A stretch of 64,000 nucleotides of DNA from a bacterium (lineage in GTDB: Bacteria > Sumerlaeota > Sumerlaeia > SLMS01 > JAHLLQ01): positions 310,001-374,000 of the forward strand of contig JAHLLQ010000002.1 of the NCBI GenBank assembly GCA_020444065.1, read 5' to 3'. Under the pieces are notes generated by a model. It was not told where the DNA came from. It saw only the letters and a list, made by a program, of their open reading frames with translations, and did no database searches. Position numbers and translations under genes: made by a program. Each line of letters starts with the position of its first letter. The first letter of the stretch is position 1. Positions 37,109 through 47,200 of this stretch are shown piece by piece.

Positions 37109-38293
37109 ATGAAACCAGACAGGCCCCTGAAGTTTCTTTTTTTGAACTACGAGTTCCCTCCCATCGGCGGCGGCAGCGGCACCGGCTCCCGCTACCTGGC
37201 GCGCGAACTGGTGATGCTGGGGCATGAAGTAGAGGTCGTAACCTCCTGGTTCCGAGGTCTGCCGAAGGACTACCGGCAGCGGTCACTCCGCATTCGTCGT
37301 CTGCGCACAATTCGCAAGATGGCTGGGCAGTGCCGCCCCTTTGAGATGATCTCCTACGTGGTTGTGGCATTCTTCTATCTTCTGCTGAGGCGAGGGCCGA
37401 AGCCCGACGTGATCGTCAGCTTCCACTCGATTCCCTCCGGGATGCCGGCACTTCCGCTCTCCATCTTGTGGCGCGTACCGCACATCGTCCTGTTTCGCGG
37501 CGGTGACGTGCCGGGCTTCCTTCCCCAGGACCTTGCCAAAATGCACGCCCGCACGCTGTGGTTGAATCGTGCGATCGTGAACCAGGCCAAGGTCGCGGCG
37601 GCGAACAGCGCCGGCTTGCGCAGAATGGCCTCCCAAGCATTCCCCAGCAAGGAAATCGGCGTCTTGGCCAATGGAGTCGACTCGCGCGTATTCACGCCAC
37701 CGGAAGATCGCAAGGGCCGCGACTGCCTGACATTCATCTTTGCGGGACGTATGACGAATCAGAAGGGCCTCAATGTGCTTGTTCGCGCCGTGAAAGCCGC
37801 CACCGAGAAGCGCCCCGGCCTGAAGTGGCGCGCCGTCCTGATCGGTGAAGGCCCCGTGCGCGAAGAGATCGAAGCACTGGTCTCTGAATGTGGCCTGACA
37901 GGGAAGTTCGAATTCCCCGGATGGGTCGAGCGTCGCCGCATGGCAGCGCACTATCAGAACGCCGATATCCTGGTCTTTCCATCGCGCTACGAAGGCATGC
38001 CCAACGTCGTTCTCGAGGCGATGTCTGCCGGTCTTCCCGTTGTTGGAACGCACGTGGCCGGCACAGAAGAACTCGTCAAGGAGGAGCTCAATGGCTTCCT
38101 TGTTGAGAAAGACGATATCGATGCGCTTGCCGATCGCATTGGGCGCCTGATCGACGACGAAGACCTCCGCCTTCGCATGGGTGCAGCCAGTCGCGATCAG
38201 ATCGAACAATTCTGGAGTTGGACACAAAGAGCGGAACAACTCGCCGAAATGGGTGAAGTGGCACTCGAAGAACTATGTGTACCCCCATCGTAA
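37109..38293 (+). CDS. Family 4 glycosyltransferase
   Basis: 394 residues from the ATG at 37109; the longer open frame starting at 36980 overlaps the GT2 gene and is not needed. The N-terminal domain begins FLFLNYEFPPIGGGSGTGSR, with the glycine-rich loop common in GT4. The C-terminal donor domain has FAGRMTNQKGLNVL, LIGEGPVREE and FPSRYEGMPNVVLEAMSAGL, with the E-x7-E pair. It is likely an LPS/polysaccharide mannosyl- or glucosyl-type transferase; specificity unknown. The 3' end overlaps the next gene by 19 nt. Confidence 0.87.
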   Translation: MKPDRPLKFLFLNYEFPPIGGGSGTGSRYLARELVMLGHEVEVVTSWFRGLPKDYRQRSLRIRRLRTIRKMAGQCRPFEMISYVVVAFFYLLLRRGPKPDVIVSFHSIPSGMPALPLSILWRVPHIVLFRGGDVPGFLPQDLAKMHARTLWLNRAIVNQAKVAAANSAGLRRMASQAFPSKEIGVLANGVDSRVFTPPEDRKGRDCLTFIFAGRMTNQKGLNVLVRAVKAATEKRPGLKWRAVLIGEGPVREEIEALVSECGLTGKFEFPGWVERRRMAAHYQNADILVFPSRYEGMPNVVLEAMSAGLPVVGTHVAGTEELVKEELNGFLVEKDDIDALADRIGRLIDDEDLRLRMGAASRDQIEQFWSWTQRAEQLAEMGEVALEELCVPPS

Positions 38294-39618
38294 TCTCGCA
38301 CGACAATCGCGACATTCGAACGGCCGCGGTGATGGCCCTGCTGCAACGGACGCGCCTGCAGGATTGGGCCATCTCGGATGCGGCGCCGTTGCTCCATTAC
38401 GGTGGCGAGTCGAAAGACGCACCCACCTTCCTGCCCGATCGGCAGTTGTTCGAGGATCGAATCGCCTGGCGCGAGGAGACGCGCAAGCTCCTTAGAGCGA
38501 TTGGCGTCGGTGCCTTGGATGAAGTCCTGTTCGAGCAGAATGAGGGACACACCATTGCTCGTTACGATCTGCCAGCGGTCGCGTTTGGCCTGCTGCAGCG
38601 CTGGGAGGAGGATCTCGAACCGCGCCGCGATGATCACGAACGCTTTCCCGCGGAAGCCAGTCTCCTTCATGAAGCGAATTTGATCGATCGGCCGATTGTC
38701 GATGAAATTGCTCAGGCACTCGGTCGGAAGCTGATCGATGCAGGCGCGTGCCCCTCGCTTCCACGGTGGGGGAGTGCCGATTGGGCGTTTGCGCTGACCT
38801 TTGATATCGATTCGGCGGGCATGTATCGCCACGGCGGATTGGCCGGCTCGGTACGGCGTCTCGTTCGCGAGCGCGGCGCATTCGCAGGTCTTTCGGGACT
38901 TGTCGAAGGCCTCGCTGTCGTCTCGCACCTACGATCCGATCCGCACGAGAACCTGGACGCCATTGCCGATCGATTGGGTGAGATCGGCATTCCGGCGACC
39001 TTTTTCTCTCAGGTGTTCCGAGCAGCCCCGATTGACAGCTACAAGCTCTCGGATTGCCCGGAACTGGTCCGCGCGCTCCGTCGACTTCGGACGCGCGGGC
39101 ACGAAGTTGGACTGCATGGGAGCTACGCCGCCCCGGGCCGCGACGCGAAGTTTCTGGAGAAGCAGCGGAGCATTCTGAAGTCGCTCGTTGGGGGGGCGGT
39201 CAGTTCTTATCGTGCGCACTACCTGCGCCAGCCGAAGTTGGAGGATCTCGCGACGGCGGGCTTCAGGTTCGACACCACCGCTGGCTTTCCACGGCGCGAG
39301 GGGTTTCGCCTCGGAACTGCATTCCCGGTTCAGGCGTGGACGAACGAGCCGCTCCCGCTGACGATAGTGCCTTTCCAGGCAATGGACGTGACGTTGCGTT
39401 ACCATCGCAAACTTGATGTGGAAGAAGCCTACCGCCGGGCGGTGATGTTGCTCGAACGCACGCAGGCCGTCGGCGGGCTGGCAGTGCTCCTTTGGCACCC
39501 CCACAATCTTGAGCCCCGTCTCTGGCCGGGGTGGGAGAGTCTACCCTTCCGGCTGGCGGAATGGGCGAAGTCCCAAGGGGCCCGGTGCGGGACGCTGTCC
39601 GAACTGGCCGCGCCCTGA
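38275..39618 (+). CDS. Polysaccharide deacetylase-like (NodB-fold) protein
   Basis: 447 residues. The C-terminal two thirds has a NodB-like metal site: TFDIDSAG (about 176-183) for the DD/DxD motif, GHEVGLHGSYAA for the H-x3-H type motif, and LLWHPHN near the end. The N-terminal ~165 residues are a separate all-alpha/beta part similar in plan to DUF7033, which precedes such deacetylases. Soluble, no signal peptide. It overlaps the GT4 gene, so it is the last gene of the TPR-GT2-GT4 cluster and may act on a cytoplasmic glycan intermediate. Confidence 0.75.
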   Translation: MCTPIVISHDNRDIRTAAVMALLQRTRLQDWAISDAAPLLHYGGESKDAPTFLPDRQLFEDRIAWREETRKLLRAIGVGALDEVLFEQNEGHTIARYDLPAVAFGLLQRWEEDLEPRRDDHERFPAEASLLHEANLIDRPIVDEIAQALGRKLIDAGACPSLPRWGSADWAFALTFDIDSAGMYRHGGLAGSVRRLVRERGAFAGLSGLVEGLAVVSHLRSDPHENLDAIADRLGEIGIPATFFSQVFRAAPIDSYKLSDCPELVRALRRLRTRGHEVGLHGSYAAPGRDAKFLEKQRSILKSLVGGAVSSYRAHYLRQPKLEDLATAGFRFDTTAGFPRREGFRLGTAFPVQAWTNEPLPLTIVPFQAMDVTLRYHRKLDVEEAYRRAVMLLERTQAVGGLAVLLWHPHNLEPRLWPGWESLPFRLAEWAKSQGARCGTLSELAAP

Positions 39619-39714
39619 AACAACCCCTGCAAACCCATTGCGGCGCGGGTCCGGTTTCCGTAGAAGGGGATTCCGTCGGCTCGACCGACTAATTCTGCGG
39701 AGGAATTGCCCAAA

Positions 39715-40821
39715 GTGTCCGAATCGATGAAGCCAGACCACCCTCACTCTCCCCACGATTGCTCTGGGATTCGCTCCACCGATCAGCTTTCCGATGGATT
39801 TTCCCACGGTCTGAAACCATTGAAGTCGCTGGACGTTCAGCAGACATCGACGGTTGACGATCTTCTGCGCGAGATGAGCCGGACGGCCTTTGGCGGTCGA
39901 AACATGGGCGAAGCCGCGGACGTGATGTACGAGATGTTCACCGACCCGAAATGCAAGGTGATCATGACGCTCTCCGGCGCGATGACCATGGCGAAGATGA
40001 GCCTGTTGGTCGTCGAGATGATCGAGCAGGGTCTGGTGGATGCGATCATTTCCACTGGCGCATTGATGAGCCATGGGCTGGTCGAAAGCGCCGGCATGTC
40101 GCACTTCAAGTACGAGCACGGCATGAATGACACCGAGCTCTTTCAGGCGGGCTACTGCCGTGTCTACGATACGCTGGAGCTCGAGAAGAATCTGGACGAT
40201 CTTGGGTTGATCACGAAGGAAGTCCTGGCCTCCTTTGAGGCGGATCAACCCGTCGGCAGCAGCACAATCTGCCGCCAGTTCGGGAAATACCTGTTGGAGA
40301 ACTATCCTGGCCGTGGGATTCTACCGGCCGCCTACACGAACAACATCCCGATCTATATCCCGGCGTTCACGGACAGTGAAATGGGCCTCGACGTCGCCAT
40401 GTACAATGTCGTCGCGCGTGAGAAGGGGACGAAGGCGCTGCGATTCGATCCCTTCGTCGACATGTTCCATTACACGGATCTGGCATCGAATGCTGAGCGT
40501 ATCGGCATCTTCACAATCGGCGGTGGCGTTCCGCGCAACTGGGCACAGCAAGTCGGTCCATTCATCGATTATCTGCAGCGACATGAAACGGGACAGGCTT
40601 ACAAGCCGTGCCGATTCCGGTATGGCGTCCGTATTTGTCCGGAGCCGGTGCACTGGGGCGGGCTGTCCGGCTGCACTTACTCGGAAGGCATCTCCTGGGG
40701 CAAGTTCATCCCGCCGGCAGAGGGCGGCCGATTTGCCGAGGTGCTTTCCGACGCAACGATTGCCTGGCCGATCCTCCTGCGCGGTGTTCTGGAACGCATG
40801 GGACGAGTGAAGTCGACTTGA
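39715..40821 (+). CDS. Deoxyhypusine synthase-like protein
   Basis: 368 residues from GTG 39715 (GGAGG 11 nt upstream); a TTG at 39706 would sit only 2 nt from that site. The NAD-binding and active-site blocks of deoxyhypusine synthase are present: GAMTMAKMSLLVVEMIEQGLVD, IGIFTIGGGVPRNWAQQ, and EGISWGKF with K330 matching the catalytic lysine of the eukaryotic enzyme. Bacteria lack eIF5A; bacterial members are thought to transfer an aminobutyl group to make homospermidine, carboxy-polyamines or related compounds. Which product is made here is unknown. No other polyamine gene is adjacent. Confidence 0.88.
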   Translation: MSESMKPDHPHSPHDCSGIRSTDQLSDGFSHGLKPLKSLDVQQTSTVDDLLREMSRTAFGGRNMGEAADVMYEMFTDPKCKVIMTLSGAMTMAKMSLLVVEMIEQGLVDAIISTGALMSHGLVESAGMSHFKYEHGMNDTELFQAGYCRVYDTLELEKNLDDLGLITKEVLASFEADQPVGSSTICRQFGKYLLENYPGRGILPAAYTNNIPIYIPAFTDSEMGLDVAMYNVVAREKGTKALRFDPFVDMFHYTDLASNAERIGIFTIGGGVPRNWAQQVGPFIDYLQRHETGQAYKPCRFRYGVRICPEPVHWGGLSGCTYSEGISWGKFIPPAEGGRFAEVLSDATIAWPILLRGVLERMGRVKST

Positions 40822-40837
40822 TCTGAAGGGGTCGCTT

Positions 40838-42604
40838 GTGACGCAGCCGCCCGATAACAACGATTATCCATTCTCGCCCGGTTCTCAGGCATCCGGACAA
40901 GACCCGACGGTGCATCATCCACCACCGCCGACGACTCGATCGAGTTCGATTCCGAAAATCCGTCCCGCTTCTCATGAGCGGATTCCCAAGGCGGGACAGA
41001 CTCCGCAGCCAACCCCCACAGGCGATGAGCAGCGCGTCGGGCCGTACATTCTCCATCGTGAACTCGCCCGCGGAGGAATGGGCGCGGTCTTCCTGGGCGA
41101 AGATCCGGCACTGCGCCGCAAAGTCGCCATCAAGATCATGGCGAAGGAACTGCTGGCCGAGGATGACGCGGAGGTGCGCTTTGAGCGCGAAGGTCGCGCT
41201 GCTGCCAGCATCAATCACCCGAACGTGGCAATGATCTATATGGTCGGCGAGACGGAGACGGGCGCACCGTTCCTGGCGATGGAATTCATCGGCGGGGGCA
41301 CGCTTTCCGACATCATCCGCAATCGGCAGCGCATCAGTTTCGCAGCCATCGCCGACGTGATGTTGCAGGCGGCGGAAGGGCTGCGCGCGGCCTATCGCGA
41401 AGGCATCATCCATCGCGACATCAAGCCCGGCAACATCATGATGACAGACGATGGGCTGGTGAAGGTCGTGGACTTCGGACTTGCGAAGTTCTTCAACGAA
41501 GACAGCTTTATGACGATGCAGGGCACGGTCCTAGGTACGCCGCGCTACATGGCGCCAGAGCAGACGCAGGCCCGCGAGGTCGACTACCGAGCGGACGTTT
41601 ATTCGCTCGGTGCGACATTTTATCATGTACTGACCGGGCGGCCTCCGTTCGATGGCGATTCGCCCACGCAGATCATGATGAAACACCTGACATCGCCGTT
41701 GGTTCCTTTGCGGAGCATCAATCCCGACGTGCCGATGGAGTTCGACGAAGTCATTCGTCGGTGCATGATGAAGGATCCGAATGATCGCTATCAGGACTAC
41801 GCAGATCTGATCAGCGATCTGTCGCGCATCAAGCTGCAATGCACGGCGCGAGAGCGTGGTTCTTTGGTGACCAGCAGTTCCGATTTGCCGACGATTCGCG
41901 TTGGTCCGGAAGGCCAACCGCTCCCGCCGGGCGCTTCCCCCGAGAACGCATCGGCGCCGGGAGCTGCCTCTTTCTCCGCACCTCCGCGCGGCTCTCTCAC
42001 GATGGACATGGAGCCGGAGGGCGCTCCTGTTCCACCCTGGCGCAAGGCATTGTTGATCGGCGCCGGAGCAATTGTCGTCCTCGCAATCATCGTTGTTATC
42101 TCCTGGCCTTCGCCCGAACCCGAACAGAAGCCGGCAGGAGAGAAGAGCGGACTGGCAACGCTGATCGAGCGCCTGGTCGAAGAGCAGGCAGGCGGCGGCG
42201 AGCCGAATGTTCCCCAGCCAGACCCGAACTATCTGCGCTATCGAGCCACGCAGGAAATTCTGGAAGTTCTGGGCATTGGGTTGTTCACCTACCATGCCGA
42301 GCAGGGTGAGAAAGCACCGGGATTGCAGGAACTCGTGGAATCGGGAGTGGCCGTCGGCGATTTCGATCTGAGCGCGACCGGCAAACCGCTGGATGGCTGG
42401 GGACGGCCGTTCGACTACTCGCGTCTTCAACAGAAGATCTACTCCGCCGGCCTCGACGGAATCATTAGTTCGGACGACGATATCGAAGTGAATGCCGACG
42501 GCGAGATTTCGATCATCGATCAGGAACCATACGATGAGTTGCTCGAAGCCGAGAAACATCGCCTGGAATCGATCACCGGCAAGTCCTCCAGGGGCGGGCA
42601 ATAA
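40838..42604 (+). CDS. Hanks-type Ser/Thr protein kinase with pseudopilin-like ectodomain
   Basis: 588 residues, GTG start. A Pro/Ser-rich N-terminus precedes the kinase domain (about 68-332): ARGGMGAVF, ATP lysine K99 in VAIKIM, catalytic HRDIKPGN (D194), DFG at 212-214, and APE at the end of the activation loop. A low-complexity linker leads to one membrane helix (403-423). The outside part, about 464-552, follows the type II secretion pseudopilin (T2SSG) C-terminal pattern: ATQEILEVLGIGLFTYHAEQ, GLQELVESGV, LDGWGRPFDYS and IYSAGLDGIISSDDDI. Its stop overlaps the UbiB-family gene start by 1 nt (TAATG). Confidence 0.85.
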   Translation: MTQPPDNNDYPFSPGSQASGQDPTVHHPPPPTTRSSSIPKIRPASHERIPKAGQTPQPTPTGDEQRVGPYILHRELARGGMGAVFLGEDPALRRKVAIKIMAKELLAEDDAEVRFEREGRAAASINHPNVAMIYMVGETETGAPFLAMEFIGGGTLSDIIRNRQRISFAAIADVMLQAAEGLRAAYREGIIHRDIKPGNIMMTDDGLVKVVDFGLAKFFNEDSFMTMQGTVLGTPRYMAPEQTQAREVDYRADVYSLGATFYHVLTGRPPFDGDSPTQIMMKHLTSPLVPLRSINPDVPMEFDEVIRRCMMKDPNDRYQDYADLISDLSRIKLQCTARERGSLVTSSSDLPTIRVGPEGQPLPPGASPENASAPGAASFSAPPRGSLTMDMEPEGAPVPPWRKALLIGAGAIVVLAIIVVISWPSPEPEQKPAGEKSGLATLIERLVEEQAGGGEPNVPQPDPNYLRYRATQEILEVLGIGLFTYHAEQGEKAPGLQELVESGVAVGDFDLSATGKPLDGWGRPFDYSRLQQKIYSAGLDGIISSDDDIEVNADGEISIIDQEPYDELLEAEKHRLESITGKSSRGGQ

Positions 42605-44223
42605 TGCAGCGATTCCTGCGGCCGATTCGCGTATTCCTGACACTCCTTCCGTTTATTCTGAGTTTCCTGCGTGACTGGCAGCGCTTCATTATCTTCGGTG
42701 CACCCCGGAAGCTGACGAAGGCCGAGCACAAGGATCGCGCCCGGCGATTGGCGAAAACACTGGCCGACCTGGGGCCCACGTTCATCAAGGGCGGGCAGGT
42801 TCTCGGCATGCGCGAAGACCTGGTGCCGCGCACGTACACGCGCGAACTAAAGAAGCTGCAGGACCGCGTGCCGCCGTTCCCGACGCGCCAGGCGCTCGCC
42901 ACGATTCGAGAGATGCTCGGTAGACCGGCTTCGGAGATTTTCGATTCCTTCGACTCGCAGCCAATCGCCGCGGCCAGCCTCGGCCAGGTGCACAAGGCGG
43001 TCTACAAGGGCAAGCCCGTGGCCGTCAAAGTGCTGCGCCCCAACGTCGAGCGCATCGTCGACATCGATCTGAGCGTCATCAGCTTCATCATCCAGCTCTT
43101 CAATTTCTTCGTCGACAGCTACCTCGTACAGAGCTTTTGGACGATTTATCTGGAGTACGCGCGGATGATTCGCCAGGAGATGGATTTTCGTTTCGAGGAG
43201 CGCAACGCCGAGAAGTTCCGGATCAATTTCGCGCGTGACTCGGAAGTCTCCATCCCGGAGTGCCACCGCGAACTGACGACCCGCCGGACTGTCGTCTTCG
43301 ATTTCGTGGAGGGTGTGCGCATCGATGACGCCGAAGGCCTGAAGGCGATCGGTATTGAGCCAAAGGATCTCGTTCGCAAGATGATCGAGATCTACGTGCG
43401 CATGGCGATTGTTCACGGTTTCATCCACGCCGATCCGCACCCAGGCAACCTACTGGTCGACAAGGACCGTCGCCTCATCATTCTCGACTATGGAATGGCG
43501 CTGGAGTTCGACGATACGACGCGGCTGGAGTTACTTCGGGCCTGCTATTACGTTGTGAAGGGCAAGCTCGATCCGCTCGTCGATTGCTTCTACCGGCTGG
43601 AGCTTGTTTCGCCGGACATCAATCGTACGCTCGTTCGCGAAGCCGCCGAAACGTTGATCGCCGTTCAGTTGCGCGATGATTTTACACCGCGAATGATTCA
43701 GGACATCGCGGACGACATCCTCTCCACCTTCCACAAGTTCCCTCTGCGTATGCCACAGCAGTTGGTCTACTTGTTCCGAGCCTCTGCACTGGTCGAGGGC
43801 ATCGGCATGAAGTACGACGCGTACTTCAGCGGCCTGCGCGAGGCGACGCCGATCATCAAGGACATGATCCGCGGCGTGGCACTGGAAGTCCGTCCGAGCG
43901 CGACCGAACTGGCGAAGCAGGTTGGCCAGAATGCATTCGATACAATCAAGTATCTGCACACGATCGTTGTGCGAATGGAGCGCGAGCAACAGCGGTTGCG
44001 ACTGCATCAGGCAGACATGCGCCAGTTCCGCAGCTTCATGACGGCGTTCTTGCGGCGGCTGCTGATCGGTACGGCCTCGATCGGCGGCGGCATCGTGGCG
44101 TCGATCTTCTTCAACCGTACGGGATCGTGGTTGGTTTTGATTCTTCTCGGCCTTCCTAACCTGACGATCTTCCTGCTGTGCCTCGCTGTTCCGCTACAGC
44201 GTCGCGAGAGTCTTCGGCGCTAA
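42604..44223 (+). CDS. UbiB/ABC1-family atypical kinase
   Basis: 539 residues. The ABC1 family signatures are complete: the KxGQ motif in FIKGGQ, the A-rich nucleotide loop in AAASLGQVHKA, VAVKVLRPNV with the VAVK lysine, and HADPHPGNLLV with the catalytic loop, followed by ILDYG for the metal. Two C-terminal membrane helices (about 485-505 and 512-530) close the protein, as in UbiB. These proteins bind ATP and support quinone and lipid metabolism; in bacteria the partners are often isoprenoid lipids. It is translationally coupled to a Ser/Thr kinase. The TAA stop interlocks with the sbcC TAG stop. Confidence 0.92.
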   Translation: MQRFLRPIRVFLTLLPFILSFLRDWQRFIIFGAPRKLTKAEHKDRARRLAKTLADLGPTFIKGGQVLGMREDLVPRTYTRELKKLQDRVPPFPTRQALATIREMLGRPASEIFDSFDSQPIAAASLGQVHKAVYKGKPVAVKVLRPNVERIVDIDLSVISFIIQLFNFFVDSYLVQSFWTIYLEYARMIRQEMDFRFEERNAEKFRINFARDSEVSIPECHRELTTRRTVVFDFVEGVRIDDAEGLKAIGIEPKDLVRKMIEIYVRMAIVHGFIHADPHPGNLLVDKDRRLIILDYGMALEFDDTTRLELLRACYYVVKGKLDPLVDCFYRLELVSPDINRTLVREAAETLIAVQLRDDFTPRMIQDIADDILSTFHKFPLRMPQQLVYLFRASALVEGIGMKYDAYFSGLREATPIIKDMIRGVALEVRPSATELAKQVGQNAFDTIKYLHTIVVRMEREQQRLRLHQADMRQFRSFMTAFLRRLLIGTASIGGGIVASIFFNRTGSWLVLILLGLPNLTIFLLCLAVPLQRRESLRR

Positions 44224-47200
44224 GAAATCACAAATCGAGCGTGGCTGCCTTCGCGGGCCTTTGTGATTTCGAGGCGCGTGGGAATCTGCGTCTTCATGTC
44301 TTCGACGTGCGAAATCACACCGACCAGACGCCCACCGACCTGCAAGTCAAGCAGCGTGCGGATGGCGTGATCGAGTGCCTCAGGATCAAGGCTGCCGAAG
44401 CCTTCGTCGATGAAGATCGTGTCGAGTCGAATGCCTCCCGAATGCGCCGTCACAACATCTGACAGACCCAACGCCAAAGCGAGCGACGCCTGGAATCCCT
44501 CGCCACCCGAAAGCGTCGATACGGGGCGTGCATGGCCCGTGTATTCGTCGAAGACCTCCAAGTCCAGACCCCCTGCTCGGCGACGATCGACTCCTTCTTC
44601 CACGATGCGCAGGTTGTAGCGCTGGCGTGTCATTTCGGCTAAGCGAAGGTTCGCTGCGATCAGCACATCATCAAGCAATGATTGCAGGACGAAGCGCTGC
44701 AGGCTGACCCGCTTCTTGTTCGGCGGATTGCCTGCGATCGCTTCCGCAAGGGGCGACACGACGGACTCGAATTCCTCGCGCTGGGCTTTGATTTCGCCAT
44801 CCAATGCTTCGAGTCGCTCAATGGCTTTCTGCGTAGACTGTACCCGGCTGGTCTCCGTCCCTCGTTGTTGATTGGCTTCGTCGATGGCTGTGGAAATGCG
44901 AGCCACGTCTTCTTCCAGAGCTCGAATGTCCTGAGGCTTCAAGCCGGCCGCATCCTCTGTTGCCTTCTTCGCACGATCGCGCGCCGATGCGAGATCCTCA
45001 CGAAACGTCGCGATCTCGGATTCGAGTTCTCCGATCGCGGGGATGTCTGAGGATGCCTGCTCGTAGGAGGACTCGTCAAATCCCGCTGCCGCGCAGGCCT
45101 CTGCGAAAGCAGCCCTCTTGGTTTCTGCAACGGTTTCAGATGCCCGGGCGAGTTTTTCTGCTTCTTCTCGCTTCGAGCGTGCTCGGGCCAGTGTCTCGCG
45201 GGCATCCCCGGCGGCCTGACGTGCGCTGTCGAGAGCGGTCCTCAACTCTGCCAGCTTCGCCTCAGCTTTGCTGACCTCATTCTGCAGCGTTTCCGGTTCG
45301 CGCAACTCCGCGGGGATCCGCTTCTCCCGTTCAGCCAGAACCCCACGCGCAGATTCGAGAGCGGCGGAAGCCTGTTCCAGTGCGCTCGCGGCTGCTCGTC
45401 GCCGATCCGTGCTCTCTGCGATAGCCTTCCGCAAGTCCTCCAGTCGCTTGCGCAATGAATCAGCCTTGGCGGATTGGGACTCGGCCGATCTAAGGTCGGA
45501 GGCCAGTTCTTCGACTGTGATTTGCAATTCCTGCAGTGGTTTCGTCGCGGCATCCTGCAAGCTGTCGCGAATCGAAGCAGCCACCGTGCGCTTCTCGGTC
45601 TGCTGACGATCGTGCTTGGTGAACTGCGACTTGAGCTGCTCGAGCTCCTGTTCTGCCGAAGCGATTGATTGTTCGATCTTGGCGATTGCCTTCTCCGAAG
45701 GTGGCTCTTCGGCCGCGGTTGCAGGCTCGGGGTGATGCGTCGAGCCGCAAACGGGACAGGGCTCGCCATCGACCAACTCATCCGCGAGGATCGCGGCCTG
45801 CTGCAACTCGCGCGCACGCTGCATCTCACTGAGCTGAACGCGTAACCCTTTCAGTCGGACGTCGGCATCCTCGGCGTTCTTCTTTTCGATGTTCAGGGCG
45901 GAATTGAGCTCGGATAGCTCCGTTTCAAGGGCATCGAGTTTCGATCGATCGGTCAGAGCACGTTGCGCACGTTCTGCCGCAGTGCGCTTCCCGTCCAGTG
46001 CAGCAGTTGCAGTCTCAGAATCCCGCAGGTGACGTTCTGCATTTCGAGACTCTTCTTCCAAGTTCTCGCCAGTCTTCTCAGTCGCTTCCTTCTGCTTCCG
46101 CGCATCGATCTCGGCGGTCTTGGCATGCGCGAAAGTCCGTCGTGCCTCATCCAATTGTCCCACCGCTTCACGCAGGTCAGACAATTTGTGCAGGCGCTCT
46201 TCGATCTGGTGGCGTTCGGATTCGCGCCCTTCCTCGTTCTGAAGGCGATCCTCTGCCGTCCTCGCCGATTCCTCGGCGACCTTCAGAGACTCAATGGCCT
46301 TTGCACAGTTTTTCCCGGCGTCTTTTGCTTCGGTTGCGCGCTGTTTCGCGTCGTTCCGCAGGGGGAGTAACTTCTCGGCATTACGGGCAGCCTGCAGCCG
46401 ATCATTCAGCGACGCGATCTGCGTCTCGCGTGCTTGAAGCTTTGCCAAGTGCTCGTCGGCTATCTTCCTCTCGGCCAGTCTTCGGTCCGCTTCGCGAGCA
46501 GCCTGCAGTGCGGACTGGGCTGTTTTCTCTTCTTCTGCCAGGCGCTTCAGGTCTTCCCCGAGCTCGCTAATTCGCTCTTCCAATTGCACGCAGCGTTCGG
46601 ACAACTGCGCACTATTCTCGACACCATGCTGCGCGAGAAGCGCGGAACACAGCGACTGCTTCTCGCTCACTGCCTGTTCGAGCTTCTTGCTGGCTTCCTT
46701 CAGCGCAGCCGCGATGCGATCGTAGAGCACAACACCGAAGAGCGCCTCGAGAATCTCCTCGCGTTCTTTGGACGAAGCGCTCAGCACTTCGCGGAATCGT
46801 CCCTGCGGCAGCATCACAACATGGCGGAATTGATTCTGGCGAAATCCCAGTAAGGACTCGACCTTCTCTCCGACTTCCCGAACGCCGCTTGCCAAATGCT
46901 TCGTGTCTGTACCCACCACCTTCCACAAATCCGCCGTCGGATGGGAAGTCTTTGTCCCCTCGCCGCGTTGCTTCGCAATCTCCTGGCGCGGTTCGCGTTC
47001 AATGCGATAGCGTTCGCTTCCCAACTGAAAATCGAACCGCACTCGGGTCGGCGTGTCGGGCGAAGCGTAATCGCTGCGCATGCGCGCGGCATCACGCTCC
47101 CCGCCGGAGGATTCGCCATACAACGCGAAACAGATCGCATCGAGAATGGACGTCTTGCCGGCTCCCGTCGGACCGGTGATCAGGAAGAACAGCCGATCGC

